NCBI RefSeq assembly: GCF_002078875.1
Contig: NC_034419.1
Location: forward strand, 17,763,090 to 17,827,089
Length of the DNA stretch: 64,000 nt
Direction of reading: 5' to 3'
DNA from: Numida meleagris
Taxonomy: Eukaryota; Chordata; Aves; Galliformes; Numididae
Below the pieces are notes generated by a model, which saw only the letters and a program-made list of their open reading frames with translations, was not told the origin of the DNA and made no database searches. A program made the position numbers and the translations under genes. Shown piece after piece: positions 39,677 through 52,660 of the stretch. How positions within the stretch are numbered: position 1 is the first letter of the stretch; every line of letters starts with the position of its first letter.

Positions 39677-42580
39677 GCTCCTTCCATAAAATATTTATGA
39701 ATCATTATTAGCATTAGTGATATCTGAAGCCAAAACTTGTAGGAAGCAATTTTGAAGAAAATGAAATTATGGAATATTTATCCATCCAGTAAGCTGCCCT
39801 GAGTATGTGTCTCCAGCAGAATGAGGGAGTTATTTATTTATGAGCTGGTCTCTTACTCTCTTCCTTAAAGAGGAGCCACGGAACAAGTTGAACAGGATGT
39901 TTGTTTACAAATTGGCCAGAGAGCATCGTTCTCAGTTTGATTCGCGATGACTAATGAGCAACATAATTTTTAATCATAGGTTTTCAAGCCTGACACACTG
40001 ACAAGCACATCCTCTGTGTGTTACGTTCTGTATGGTATAATGCAGGCAGCTGTGTATGCTAACGAGGGAACAAAAACAGTATGAAAAAGATCAATGTGTC
40101 AGGTGAGAATACGACTTTTCTAGCAAACAAGCTGTGATGCAAACATTTTTCATTTTAGGACTTTCTAGGACAAGTTGTTGTGCACACCCAAAAGCAGAAT
40201 CCTCAGCGTGGGATGTGCAGAGAAGGGGTGGAAAGGAATCGTCTGTCTGCGCTAATGAATCAAAGGGCAGCAAGCCCCGGGGACAAGTAGAGCATGAGAT
40301 TTCGGGATCGGATGTTCCCGAGTGATGCTCCTGAGACACCCCAGACTGCATAGCAGCGAAGGCTGGAAGCAAATTGACGTTGACAGTTTACCTACCCACT
40401 CGCTCAGTAGCTAGGGAGGCCAGATGCTCACTATTTCTTCCACTTTTTGCAGAAAGGACCACTTCTGTTGTCCAGCTCTCCTCCTCTCCATCCTGCTGGT
40501 GCCAACCTGTCCCAGGGGAAGCTCAGGGACTCCCACATCCCACCATGCTGGCTGAGTGTGGGAGAAGGATGTCACTGCATTTAGGGATGTTGAAAATCTA
40601 TTGCAACCTCTTGTTTTCTCTCCTAGATTTGGAAAGAGCAAAAATAACTTTCATAGTCTCCCAAGATCAAAGAAGATCTTTCAGACTTGAAATACGGGAG
40701 AGGACAGGACGAGGGTTATTCTGGGTGTCAAATTCAGAGCTGTGTGCTGCCTGGAAAACCCTTGTGTGGTTTGGGGCCTGAGCTGTGGGTCTGGCAGGCC
40801 ACAAGCCGCTTTGTCTGCTCACCTTGATAAAATGGAGATATCTACCCATGTTCTTTGCAAGGGTGGCTTAAGGATTAGTTGTGTGATATCCACAGAGAAT
40901 CCAGATTGAGAACGAGGGTATTTTCAAAATAATAAGTAATCACATATGTACTTATATGTATATTATTATTCCCTTAATAACTATATAGATAGATAAATTC
41001 TTGCTTGAGTGATCAGAAAATGTTAATTTCTTTAAAACTCAGATCTTAACACAACCCTTCCAAGTGAGCTGTTTTGGCTTGTAAATGGTTTTCTTGCACT
41101 TTTTTGTAGCAACAAAAATCTTCTTTAGATGAAGATGACTGTGATAGCATCGATGTTACTAACACGTTTTGTGGACAAAACCCCTTTAATGCTTCTAGGA
41201 ATTAATTAATTTTTACTGAGAATGGAGAAAGAGAGGGATGGATCAACAGCTTTTCTGGAGAAGAAGAGTAAAGTTCAATATTTCTTGAATGATTGAGAGG
41301 GAGAACAGGGCTGCTACATTTTCTGCTTCTGATTCAGGTCTGAAAAATATTTTGCATTCCATTATCAACTTGCTTTGCATTTTAATCTATAGAAATCCCA
41401 TCAGCATGTGCCAAGTGCTATCCGAAACCAGTTTCTGTACTGCAACACTTCTGGCCACGTACTGCAGGAAAGACTGGATGCTCTGTGAGCAAAGAAAGTG
41501 AATGTAACCATAGCACAGAATTTATTTGGGAGCCTGCACGAAGACACAAGGTGTACCAGCTAAACTGAGTGTTTATAAAGAGGCTGGGATTCCTCATTTT
41601 ATAAGTGTTTGCGTGGCTTTAATGGAGAAGGATTCTAATGGCTTTTGACACGTGTTAATGGTGTATGTCACGTTCTTTATATTTTCATAATGACATCTCT
41701 AATTTCTGATGGCATGTGTCACATTGCATATATTTGTTAAATATAGGTCACGGGCTAAAAATATGCACAATATTAACAAACTATGGATGATAACAATTAC
41801 ATATATCTTCCTCACTGCAGCAAGCTCAATTCATCATAAATCTAATTCTGGTGGGTCTTCTAGAATTCGGTGGGAAAATGTTTTTAAAGCTTTGTCTTCA
41901 AAGATGGTGGAAAAAAAAATTAGGCTTTAACAAAGTTGATGCTGATGAGAAAAAAGGAGTTCTTTCTCACTGGGGTTGTTCTTAGAAACGGCACCTGTTC
42001 CTAGTGTGAGAGTGCTGGAAAATGCTGATACAGTATTGTGGTACTCATCAATTTATATGGTTTGGCAAAAAACTAGAAACAGCTCCTCTGGGGAGAATGG
42101 GTAATGGGAGACGCATGTTTGAGGCTCTTGAAACACAGTGCTCAGCATTATGGCTGTGACCTTCAGCACATGACACGTAGGGTTGGTATTGCTCTTCTTC
42201 AGGAAGGTGTGCAGGGGATAAGGAACCGTGTTTTACATCTTACAGTCCATATAAAAGCTTGTGATATGAAAGTCAGAGGGCCTGATGGCTTCCAGGTGTT
42301 TTACCAATTCCTCCTGATGAATGTGATTACTCTGTGTATTTCCTGGGATGACTGTGTGTATGTGAGTGCAGGGACACGCTGTCCCAGGAGCACTTTTTTA
42401 CTCATCTGATCGCCTTCTGGTTACTTTCTGGCCTCTGGATAGAAATCATGTAGCCAGAAGTGCACAGAAAATGCACAATGTCGGGGCCAGATGTGTGAAA
42501 TCTGAATGTTGAAAACATCAGCTCAACAGCTAATCTCACAGGAGCCCTTCTTGATGGTGATGAGATTTTTATCTTTGATT

Positions 42581-42603
42581 AAAAAAAAAAAAGGAAAAAA
42601 AAA
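42581..42603. repeat. A-rich run interrupted by GG
   Basis: Twelve A, then GG, then nine A. It lies about 95 bases before a CR1 fragment but is not part of it. Confidence 0.85.
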
Positions 42604-42696
42604 GGGTATGTGTCTCTTAGTTACCAGATAGAAGTAAATTAAGTTACGGTGAGGATGGTGACTGCCTATATTTTTGAACAACTACCTATTTTTTAG

Positions 42697-42774
42697 TGGG
42701 GAAACGGTGGTGCTAGGTGGATGGTTGGACTGGATGATCTTAGAGGTCTTTGCCAACCTTGGTGACTCTGTGAT
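42697..42774 (+). repeat. CR1 LINE, short 3' fragment
   Basis: Plus-oriented CR1 3' end. It contains GGATGGTTGGACTGGATGAT followed by CTTAGAGGTCTTTGCCAACC, both close to the usual CR1 3' words, then a decayed tail (GTGACTCTGTGAT instead of ATGATTCTATGAT). Only about 80 bases remain. The worn tail suggests an older insertion than the one at 5141-5436. Confidence 0.9.
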
Positions 42775-45700
42775 ATTTTTATGGGATTGTCTTACTAAGG
42801 AAAGATTGTGGTGACCTTTTCGCTCCTAGAAAACTCGGATGCGATGCTTTTCCTACCTTTCAGTACTGGTATTGCTTTTCACAACTGCTTTTATTATAGT
42901 TAAATAATCAGCACTGTGGGAACTGCTGCATCACCACCCTTCTCCTACAGCGCTTGCTAGGTCAAGCTGTAGTGTCGGTGCTAGCTGAATGATGCTCTCA
43001 GTCTGTGTGTGGTATAAGCCAGGTAAGGCTTGTGTTAGCACAGCTATGAAGAAACAGAAAACCTAATGCACAAATGAGAATTACTGAGGAATGAATATGA
43101 AAAACAAAGTTAATTCCAATTCCCACATGATAAATATATATTTTTATGTTCTCATGCATCTGATTCAGACAGGCTTTGAAGGAAATTTGACACAAGATTA
43201 AATGGAAAATAATTTCATATTAGTTGGAGCCTATCTAATTTCATGCAGTTTGAGGGTCAGCATGTTGAAATGAAACAGTGGAACTGCCCATGTTGTATGC
43301 ATCTAAGTTTTAGAAGCCACACTTTAATGGAGGGCTCCCGCACTTCCAGTTTGGTCCCAGCAGGTAATACATTGGGAAAAAGAAAGGAACATGCTCCAGA
43401 AGAAATTTGTGATTCATAAACCTTTGAAATAACAGCTCCCCTCACATCTGACCTACTTCTGCCTGTACATGCACCTGTCATTCAGGCCGGGCAGACGTCT
43501 GCTGGCTTTTCCCTTCTGATAACCGTTCATGTGCAGGTTGGGACTGAGCTGTGGTCTTGCACACACTGAGGTGCCCCAGCTCTCTCCCTCCCCCACACCC
43601 TCTGCCAGCTCCTCACCTCTGCCCCATTTGTGAATTTCCTGCTGAAAGAGCGTTTCTCCATGAGCGTGTGCCAGCCTCTGGGAGAGAAACTTGATGACCG
43701 AGGATTGCAGCAACAAAGGCAATTAGGCGTCTGCTGCATATGCATTAAATAGTCTATATAATCCTAGAATGAAGACGTTACTAAGAACAGCCCGTGAGGA
43801 TGCTGAGCTAGAGGAAGCATGACAATAGATAATTTCAAATCCAGCCAAGCTTGAAAGAGGTATGTTTTCCTCCTTCCATCAGCTGAGGAAGAAAGGGCTA
43901 TAAAGGCTCCTGACTTGAACGAGCAGCTCTTACTTTCGCTGTGTCCTAGTCTCAGTTTTGCACCGCTCATTAGAGATCATTTTGTTCATTTTCCAGAGAA
44001 AACGACTCTTTACCAACTTGGAGGGAAAAAAAGAAAAGAAAAAGTGGGGGAAAATATAAGAATAAATGGAAAAACAAGAATAGATTAGTTACACTAAGAG
44101 GAAACAGTAACTGTCCGCTTCAGCTCTATTTCTGCAGTAGGTAATATCATCAACGTGTTGCCACAGTGAGAAAAGCGATAAATCACTGCCAAGAAATCAG
44201 AGTCACATCTTCTAAATTATTTTACTGATACTCTGGAAGTCTATTTTAATTGAAAATATTGGCAGCTTTTCTTGTTAAAGGCCAAATGATTTAAAGAGTA
44301 AAATACTGAAGATACTGTTTTTAAATATTTTCTGAGCTATCATAAGCCTCAGCTGAATCAAATTTCACATCCGTAACTTGATAAGGTTATCTACAGTGCC
44401 AAAGACTGATTGACCTTTAAGTGACATAATGTTTTTCCCCCTCTGCGTTATGACATTCACATTAGAACGTGCTGAATCCTAACTCATTCATAACTTCTGA
44501 GACCCCCCAACCTGCCACTCTCTCACCTGAGTTTCTGCACACCAGGAGGTAAACTTTCTCTTCCACGAGGTTAAGCCCTTACCCTGTTGCACCCATGTCT
44601 GCTGTGAGCCTTATTGGGATGGAAACATTCACTCACTGTGGAGTCGCATAGATGAATCCTGTTGGATCCTAGAGAATAACTTTGAAAACCTGAGCAGGAA
44701 AGAGCTGGAGAAGAAGAAATGAAGCTGTGTGATTTCTGCATGTCCTTTTCTTTCCAGCTTTTCCTATTTCACAAAAATATTGAACGTGCAGGGTTTATGG
44801 CATTAATTTGTGGCCCCTAAGTATGTGCTAACTGCAGCCTAACTCCTGAAGGGCATCTTCAGGGCTCTGATGTCAGAAACCTATGGAGCTGTATGTCGCC
44901 CAGACCAGAGATTCGTAGTGCTCCTCGTGTACCCCTCGCAACAGACCCATTAACTTCATCCTTTACTGAAAACGGGATGTGCAGAGTTTGGCTGGGTGAG
45001 CACTGAAAGCCTGATCTGGTTTGTGAGTAAATGGGGTTTCAACGTCTCTTCTGAATACTTCAGGAACATTCCTAACATCCCGATGTGATGAACACAGAAA
45101 GGCAGGTAGGTGAGTTCCCAAGCGGTGTATTCTGAGCACATTGCAATGCCTACAGTTCTTCTTCTTTCCTGCGCACCAGTGGGACCATACAGCTACTCCC
45201 TGAATAATTCTGCACAGCATCTTCTGTACAATCTGAAGCAAAACTCTCCAGGCTCAGGTAATGAGGGGCACAGGGCTTGGCTCTACTCCCCACCAGCACA
45301 TACATAGAAATGTTGGATTTTCTTTGGTTTATGTCACTAACTTTGAGAGCATTGCTTATAAAAATATATATATTTTTTAAAAAGCAATTTAGTTTAAAAA
45401 AAAAAATGCAGACTGTATAAACCCAGCAAACCTGAAGTTTTCTTCTCCTATAGACCTATCAACACAAACAAAATATACAGTATTTTTAAAGTTCAGATAT
45501 TGAACTCGAGAGGAAAATCAAAAGTGCTTTCCCTGCTGTTCTTTTCAATATTCACTTCATGTTTTATTTGGAAGTTAGATTCATCGCCACTCTAAAATGT
45601 ACTCCACTTTTATCTTAAGTATTGCTATTTCCAAAGGAACAAAGAGTATTTCTTATCAGTGTCTTCCGGCTGGACTTCCTAATGCATTTGATTTCCAGCT

Positions 45701-48198
45701 ATTAACCCGGGAGCCCTACATTCACAATCACTTTGTGGTTTTTAAGGCCCTACAGGTTTAGAAGCATATGGACATTCTTATGAAGATTATTACTTTATTT
45801 TGTACTTAACAACGTTTGCCAATATCCTCTTGGCTCGTGGCTCAGCGCTGACTGGGCGATCAGCGAGGCAGACCTCTGCTCAGCTCCGTTTTCCTCTTGC
45901 ACTGCTATTTGTTCTCGTTAAACCCTTCAAAACATGAGGCTTCAACAGCAGCTGCCCAGCAGGCAGCTCACCTGCCCCAGCCCCCAAGTTCTGCTGCTAG
46001 GTGCGGTTAGGCCTGCTTTCCTATCACAGGCGAATTTACAGTTCATTTTGAATTATTTGCAAAGTTTATAATGACTTTTAAATCATATTGCAATGTGATT
46101 CCTTCTGCTGGTAAAATGGGATTTGACTGAATGGCATTCCTTTGACATTTTTAATGAAAATTAGGATCAAACGTGCTGGATTTGTTTGCCATCGAAAATT
46201 ATGATTTGCCAAGAGTTTTCATTGAAAACTTTGCTACCTTCTTGCTTGTAGACCCCTTCATGAAACTTTTGGGGATAATCCATTTAACATTGATGGGAAT
46301 GCACATTAAAATAGTTTTAGAAGGCCAACATAAGTTTTGTCTGGTCCAAGTGATATATAATGCTAAACAGCCTCCCAAGCACTTTGCCCCTTGTCAGCTA
46401 AGCATGACACGTATACTTAGCTTTAATTGCACTTCTAAAGCTCTCTGATTTCAATAGGATTTGGGTGTGTGCTTGAAGGTAAGCCTGTGAATAAAAGGTT
46501 TCTGGTGCCGCGCTAACCTATGTGCATTTCTTGTTCCCATTTCTAGCAACAAACACAGGATGAAATGCCGTTCTATTCATTGCTTTCTTCTACTCCTAAA
46601 CTCAAATAGCCATAGACCGAGGAAACTTTGTGCCACAGAGGAAGGTTATTTATCTATTAACACAGCACACACATACAACAAATACACGTCTTTGGGTCCT
46701 GAGGGAGTCCCTGTGTCTCTATTATTTGATAATTGGTTTTGGATTAATTTTTGGATTATTTCCCAACCAATATCTTAATAATTACTTGGTGAAATTTAAA
46801 TTCAAGGCCGATCTTAAAATTGGACATCAAGAACCCTCAGGCTTAATTTAGAGTGCACACATTGGAACTGGCACAATGCCTATTAGCGTATTATTTTTAT
46901 AGATTAGAATTTTCTTGGCATGACATCAGAAATAACACAAGGTTTCCAACCTAGCAGCATTTCTGACTATATTTGGTTGATATAATCAATCTAATCATCA
47001 TTTGCTTTTAAACCTGATATAAGATTTTACATTTTCTTGGTCCAAGTCCCCACCTTTTTCCATTCATGCTTTTTATACATACCTTGCATGAGCTCCCTAT
47101 GCACAATCATGTGACGATAAAGTTTAAATCAATGAGAGAAAATATGTGATGCATCTGGAAGCGTTCATATTTTCACAAAAATACTTTATCTGTACGACCC
47201 ATTATGTTGAAACCACAGGAAAAGTAATTTACCTCTACAGCTATAAAGGCTGTATGGTTATAAAATCTTATCATATAAAAGTGTATTGTCTTGTCTGTGG
47301 AAATTCTGTGAGCAGCCCATAATTATTTGGGATAATTTACTGTTATTACCATTTCCAATAGGAAAATAAGGAACACCTTGCTTAATTACATTATGTCTGC
47401 TTTACCTTTGCTAAATATGGACTGGCCTACAATGGATGCTGAACCGCAGGAAGTTGGGATGCAGAAGGGGGGATTATTTTGGCACACGTGGTTTATGCTG
47501 CTCTCAGCCACTTATTTAACCACTGCACTCCTAATCAGAAGCGGCACTGGTTTTGCTGACAAAGTGCCCTTCTGCCCATTCCCGAGAGCCTGGCTAGAAA
47601 GCCTTTCCATGCACGCATTGGCTGTGGCTGCTGGATTTGGCCCCTTGGGGTTTCATGGCTCTCCTGGTGACCCCTGAGCCCCTGCAGCCAGATGCTTGCT
47701 CCCTGCAGATGTTGGTGAGGCTCTAGTGGCCAAGACTTTGAATTTTTGCTCTCAATATCATTGTGCTGGTGACATTTCAAAAGTCCTGATGACTTTTCTG
47801 GGAATACTTCAGGAGCATCTCAGCAGGTCCCCTGCCAAACCCCAAAAGACAAAAACTTCTCCCTTTCTGCACTTCAAGGAGCATCTATCTCAAGAGCAAA
47901 GCCTCCTCTTTTGCTTCACTGTTGGTCACCAACCCTATCCCACAGCTCCTTTGCTACATACGCAACTTTATATTGCTGAAGCTCTTTGCAGAGCTGGTGG
48001 CACATGGGGGGATAGCTAAGCCAGCAGCTGTGCAAGCCTGAAACAGCCACAGGAAACTGTCTTTGACTTTAAAATCTTGTATCTAGACACAGGCCCCAAG
48101 ACCATAGGTAGATAGGGACTGGGAGTAAAGGACAGGGTAGAGGTGAATTGATCAGCAGCACAGCACACTGGATGCCTCGTCAGCAATCCGCTTCTCTA

Positions 48199-48216
48199 TA
48201 GAATCTATGATTCTCC
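48199..48216 (+). repeat. Possible CR1 tail remnant
   Basis: ATAGAATCTATGATTCTCC resembles CR1 tail units. The sequence before it does not clearly match the CR1 3' end, so chance is possible. Confidence 0.3.
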
Positions 48217-49971
48217 ATGTTTTACTTCAGTGCATCCTCCAAAACCAGCTGTATATCCTCAGCAGCACTAAATCATGCTTTGTAGCACTCGGCACACCTT
48301 TCATTTCAACCTGCCTCCCCCAGAAAGCATTTTCTCCTTCTCTGGTGCCTTCTCCTGCATGCTTTTTCTATATGCTGAGGGTTTTTTCCAAGGCATGGGG
48401 TTTCTCATAGATTCCAAGGATGCAGTAATGTGATTCACGCACAAAATCCTTTCCCTAACCGGATAGGGAGCATTAAGAGCAAGAGCAAGCTGGCAACTTC
48501 AGTTTCTCTTTATGCTTAATTCCTATTGGGATCCACTCTCAAAGTGAGCCAAAAATTGGTTCCCCAAACTTTTCAGGTGAAAATAAATCTGCTTTCACCT
48601 GCGCGCTCAGAAAAATCCTCCCAACCCCAGAGGGCTCACTGCTGTGCACAGGCAGTGCCTGCTTCTGAGTGGTTCCCCTCTGGCAGCTGCTGCACCACCG
48701 AAATGTTCTATCTGCTGCCACAAGATTAGTGGCCACCTTACCCAGTCTGTGAACTCCAGATAAATCCCAGAACAGCAGCAGGAAGAAAGCAACATAAGCT
48801 CAAGCAGAAGGTCTCCGTTTATTGCAAATCCATGTCCTGTATGCTTGGGCAGCTCCAGGGTAACAAACTGCTAGACCTGCTTCTCTGTACATGCGAGATC
48901 AAAGCAGATGCTGCTCTGACCTCTGTCCACTGCACTCGTGTTGCTCTGCTGATCTGTAGTTATTTGTGCCCCAACTATATGGCTACATTCATTATTCCTG
49001 TTTAATTCAAATACTTGTCTATGGTTTCAAGAGGTGCCTTCTGTTTGGGAAAAAAAGCTAGATAGGAGGATTACACATTTTGTTATTTTTCAGGGTTTCC
49101 AGCTCATATATTCCCATTATAGAAAGTTGGAAGATCTGCTCTGAGCCACTATACAGATCCAAATCTGCCTGGCACATCACCTGGCAGAGCCCCACTGCCA
49201 GCCCACGGGCAGACCAGGTGAGGCCCACATCTCCCTCACTGCAGGAGCTCTATGCTGACATCAGACCTGTCAGTAGTTTTGGTGAATCCATCACCAGAAA
49301 GAAAATTAAGGGCTGGCGAGGCAGCACAGATGGAAAACTTTGATTTCAGCAACAGCCTTCAGAGCTCTGTATAAATCAGGCAGGACCTAAAAACATCCGT
49401 GCTGAAGTATTTTCCAAATCTTTCTCATGATGAGGTGCTTACTGCAGATACACCACAGGCAACGTTGGATTAACAGCTTGGTGCTCATCAGATGTTTCTT
49501 GTGGGTAGAGGGGTACCTCAGCTCCCATCCTGCCTTTACTGTGAGGTGGTATGGCAAAACAAAATTGAGCCCAATTTTTAAAAATATTAAATGTAAAAAA
49601 AATTCCTAAATAGGAGAACAAATTTTCTTTGCTCATTTGTAGAGTTTTACTTAAAAACTCTATTTTAAGCTAAGACAGTTAGAAGCTTACAGTATTTGTG
49701 GACCATGCATTTAGGAAAACCCATTAACTACTAGACATTGAAATTAACTGAAGTTTTCATTTTTTCACTAAAGCTCTAATGCTTTTTCCCCACTATTTTT
49801 AGCTAAAGATGGAGTGGCAGACTCTTAGAAGAAACAGCAGTGCAGAGCCAAGGGAGGCTGCTTTATGAAAGGACCAGTTGTACTTAGTGATGGAGGAACT
49901 GTTGGAACTTGGGACCCTGGGAGCAGATACCAACAACTTTGTGTCCTCAGAAGGCAATGAAAAACCATCAG

Positions 49972-49999
49972 ATTTACAGCATTTGAAAATGCTGTAAAT
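49972..49999. repeat. Near-perfect 28-base palindrome
   Basis: Arms ATTTACAGCATTT (49972-49984) and AAATGCTGTAAAT (49987-49999) are perfect reverse complements around a 2-base centre, GA. The word AAATGCTG occurs again at 49996-50003, so the right arm also begins a two-copy, 9-base tandem repeat. The structure could extrude as a cruciform or bind a dimeric protein. No function is shown by sequence alone. Confidence 0.9.
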
Positions 50000-52228
50000 G
50001 CTGAAATGAGACGATATAAGGAAAAGCTCTTCCAGCCTGCCAGGCAAGTGTATGTTTCTGTATGTTTCACATCCATTTCTACATGACAGCATGTCATGGT
50101 TAAACTCAACTTTTAGAACTCCTTTGAGAAATCCTTTGATTAAGCAAATAGTTTGTAGCTACCAATCATCCTGGGTTGACCTCTTCTGCTTGGAGAGAGA
50201 ACTATTTGCTGCACCTGATAGAAACATACAATTCCCACAGCAATCCCGCTTTCTCATTCTCCTGCAGGGATGTACACAAGGAGGTAAACATCATCACATC
50301 AGATCCAGTTAAATTCCAGCTTTTTCCTCCCTTTTTCTTAGGCTTAATAAAAGTCCTATGTTTTCCTCACTCTCCCATGAGCTCATTCCTGCAGACTCCT
50401 CTCTATATATATTATTGAAAGCACATTTAAAACGTGCATAGACCACACATGAAACATTGCTGTTTGAAATAGCCTAACATCCAACCACCAGAGTCTAATA
50501 AGGCACCAATTAGACAGACAACGCGCTAAAATCAACGCTGCTATTTCACTACTGCTTCTTGTTTCTCCTACCACTTGGTTAGGATGATTAAAACCTGATC
50601 TCTCTGTATTAATGGAGATAGAGCGTTCCTAAGAAAACATGTGTCAGGGAGAATCTCCTCCCTGAAGCATGCATTCAGCTCGTTTAACTGCTGATTGAAG
50701 CGAGAGCCAGCGGAATCCTTACTGGTTAAAAACATGACCAGCCTCGCTGCTAGTAATCCTAAAGCAATGATAAGGAAAACATACCAGGTAATTTGTTGAT
50801 TTCCTTTCACAGATCTCCAAGAGATTCAGCTGACCTTTGAAAAGGTACCAAGGTAAAACCACACTCCTATAAAATAATTGTCTTACTAGAATGGGCCAGA
50901 CTGTATTTTTTTCATCCAACAGCTATGAAGAATTTCTTTATACCATCCATCCCTGACTAGTGCCAGAGACAAGTAAATGCACGTAAGCCCCTGTGCCTGC
51001 CATCTGTTGAGTAAAGCCTGCTGCCAGCTGCTTCTCGTGGGCTGCAGGTAAGAGCAGGGCTGTGGGGAAGGCAGAGGGAAGAATATGCCCATTTATAGAG
51101 TTTCGGTGAAGCTTCGTAAAGAATACCAGATTCCAAGCACAGCACTGTGGCTTGGGGAATGGCATTTGTGGAAATACTGGAGCTTTTTTTATAGCAGTGT
51201 TTAGTCTGCCAGGCAAACTGCGTTGCCTGTCTTCCTTTGGATAATTTTGTAATAGAGATGCCTCAAACCTTGCTCTCTTTATGTCTTTGAATACAAGACT
51301 TTTGCAAGATGTTAAAATATGCTTACAGAGGCTTTCTTCTCATGGGGCCTCATGCAATACAAGGCAGCTGTGTCTCCTTCCATTCACTTCCATTTTGAAT
51401 CAGATCTTCAGCTGTTTCTCACAATGCTGGGTTGCGCTCAGCCCTTGGCAACCAGATAACCCTAAGTGTTCAGACAGCAGTAGCTCCATCGACTTTGATT
51501 TATTCTACACTACTTCTCAAGATGACTCTATTTTTATTATTATTTTTAAGTCAGGCAAGGACTGAATGGAAGAACGATGGTGCCACATTTGAATATTCAG
51601 TGAACTGCCATTTTGGGATGTACACGGTTCTTATTTTCAGGTCAAACAAGTACACAGAGTTAGGAAAGTGTTCCTTTTTCCACAGCCCGGGCTGATCTCC
51701 TTGGGGATGTTTCTGGACTATGGCTATGAGAAGCACTCCTGATGCAGCATTCAGCAGTATTTCCAAGGAGCCAGGGCCGCAGAGGAGTGCTTTATCTGTG
51801 CTTTGTCACTTTCTTCTGATCCTGATATAGCTACAGCCCTGAAAATAGATAATGTCTTAACAGTGCTGGTTATCTGGAAAACTTTTCAGCAAAATCCCTG
51901 CAGATAAGATATCTGAACTCCGTGCCTGGCCAGAATTTATTTGATTTTGTAAGCAGCGAAACACAGTTTACCCAGATATCCAGTTGATGTTTGCTCTCTT
52001 TCCATTTTCCAAAAGCTAAGACTAATTCTCAGTCAAGGCCCAAGAAAATGAGCTGCTGATTTGAAGCCTATTTCCAGAGGCTTAGTCCATCAGAGACATC
52101 CGCCGTACTTAAATTTCCCATTTTAAAGTAATTCAGAAAACAAAATGCTTTATACAGTCAGTTGTAACAACTTTTTTTTTAATTGGTCAGAGGATTTTCA
52201 TTTATAAAAACTTACTACTAAAGATGTC

Positions 52229-52243
52229 TTTTTTTTTTTTTTT
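52229..52243. repeat. Poly(T) run, 15 bases
   Basis: An uninterrupted T homopolymer. No element is recognised next to it. Confidence 0.9.
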
Positions 52244-52639
52244 GTATAAATGATAACAGCTATTTGATAGGAGAGACCTGTGCAAACTTGAAAATTAAAT
52301 GCTGTAAAATTGAAGTACTTGACATAACTCATCAAACACGTTGAGACGTTGGTTATTAGATCTTGGTACTTTCAGCCTTATGTTTTGATGGCACAAAATG
52401 GTAAAGGGAAGAGAAAAATGTATAGCATAATATCAGAGATGTAGATTCAAGGTGACTTAAATTTTTGCTATGTTTAGAAACTTTGTGAGTGATCCGCTAC
52501 AAACTTTTTTCTAAGTTTGTCTCAGTGAAAGGCAACAAGCTCACAGAATTCAAAAACTCTCCTTTTTCTCTACATTTGTTAGCCCTTTGCAAAAGACACA
52601 TATTAATGTAGGTTTGCTATTCTTATGTGCTATGTGGAC

Positions 52640-52660
52640 TTTTTTTTTTTTTTTTTTTTT
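52640..52660. repeat. Poly(T) run, 21 bases
   Basis: The longest T homopolymer in the window. On the minus strand it could be the tail of a retrocopy, but nothing adjacent is recognisable. Confidence 0.9.

Larger units (their letters stand above)
32299..42696. other. Unique sequence after the block, no gene seen
   Basis: Ordinary AT-rich DNA with somewhat GC-richer parts at about 35000-35460 and 38240-38520. Open frames of up to 135 codons (40374-40781, plus) have overlapping open frames on the other strand and no recognisable domain. It contains the poly(A) runs and (AC)n microsatellite listed separately. Confidence 0.55.

Noticed and set aside
50568..50810. 80-codon minus-strand frame with a hydrophobic N-terminal segment as a small membrane protein
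   Set aside because: One hydrophobic stretch is common by chance. A different overlapping frame (50719-50919) is also open, and no homologue is recalled.
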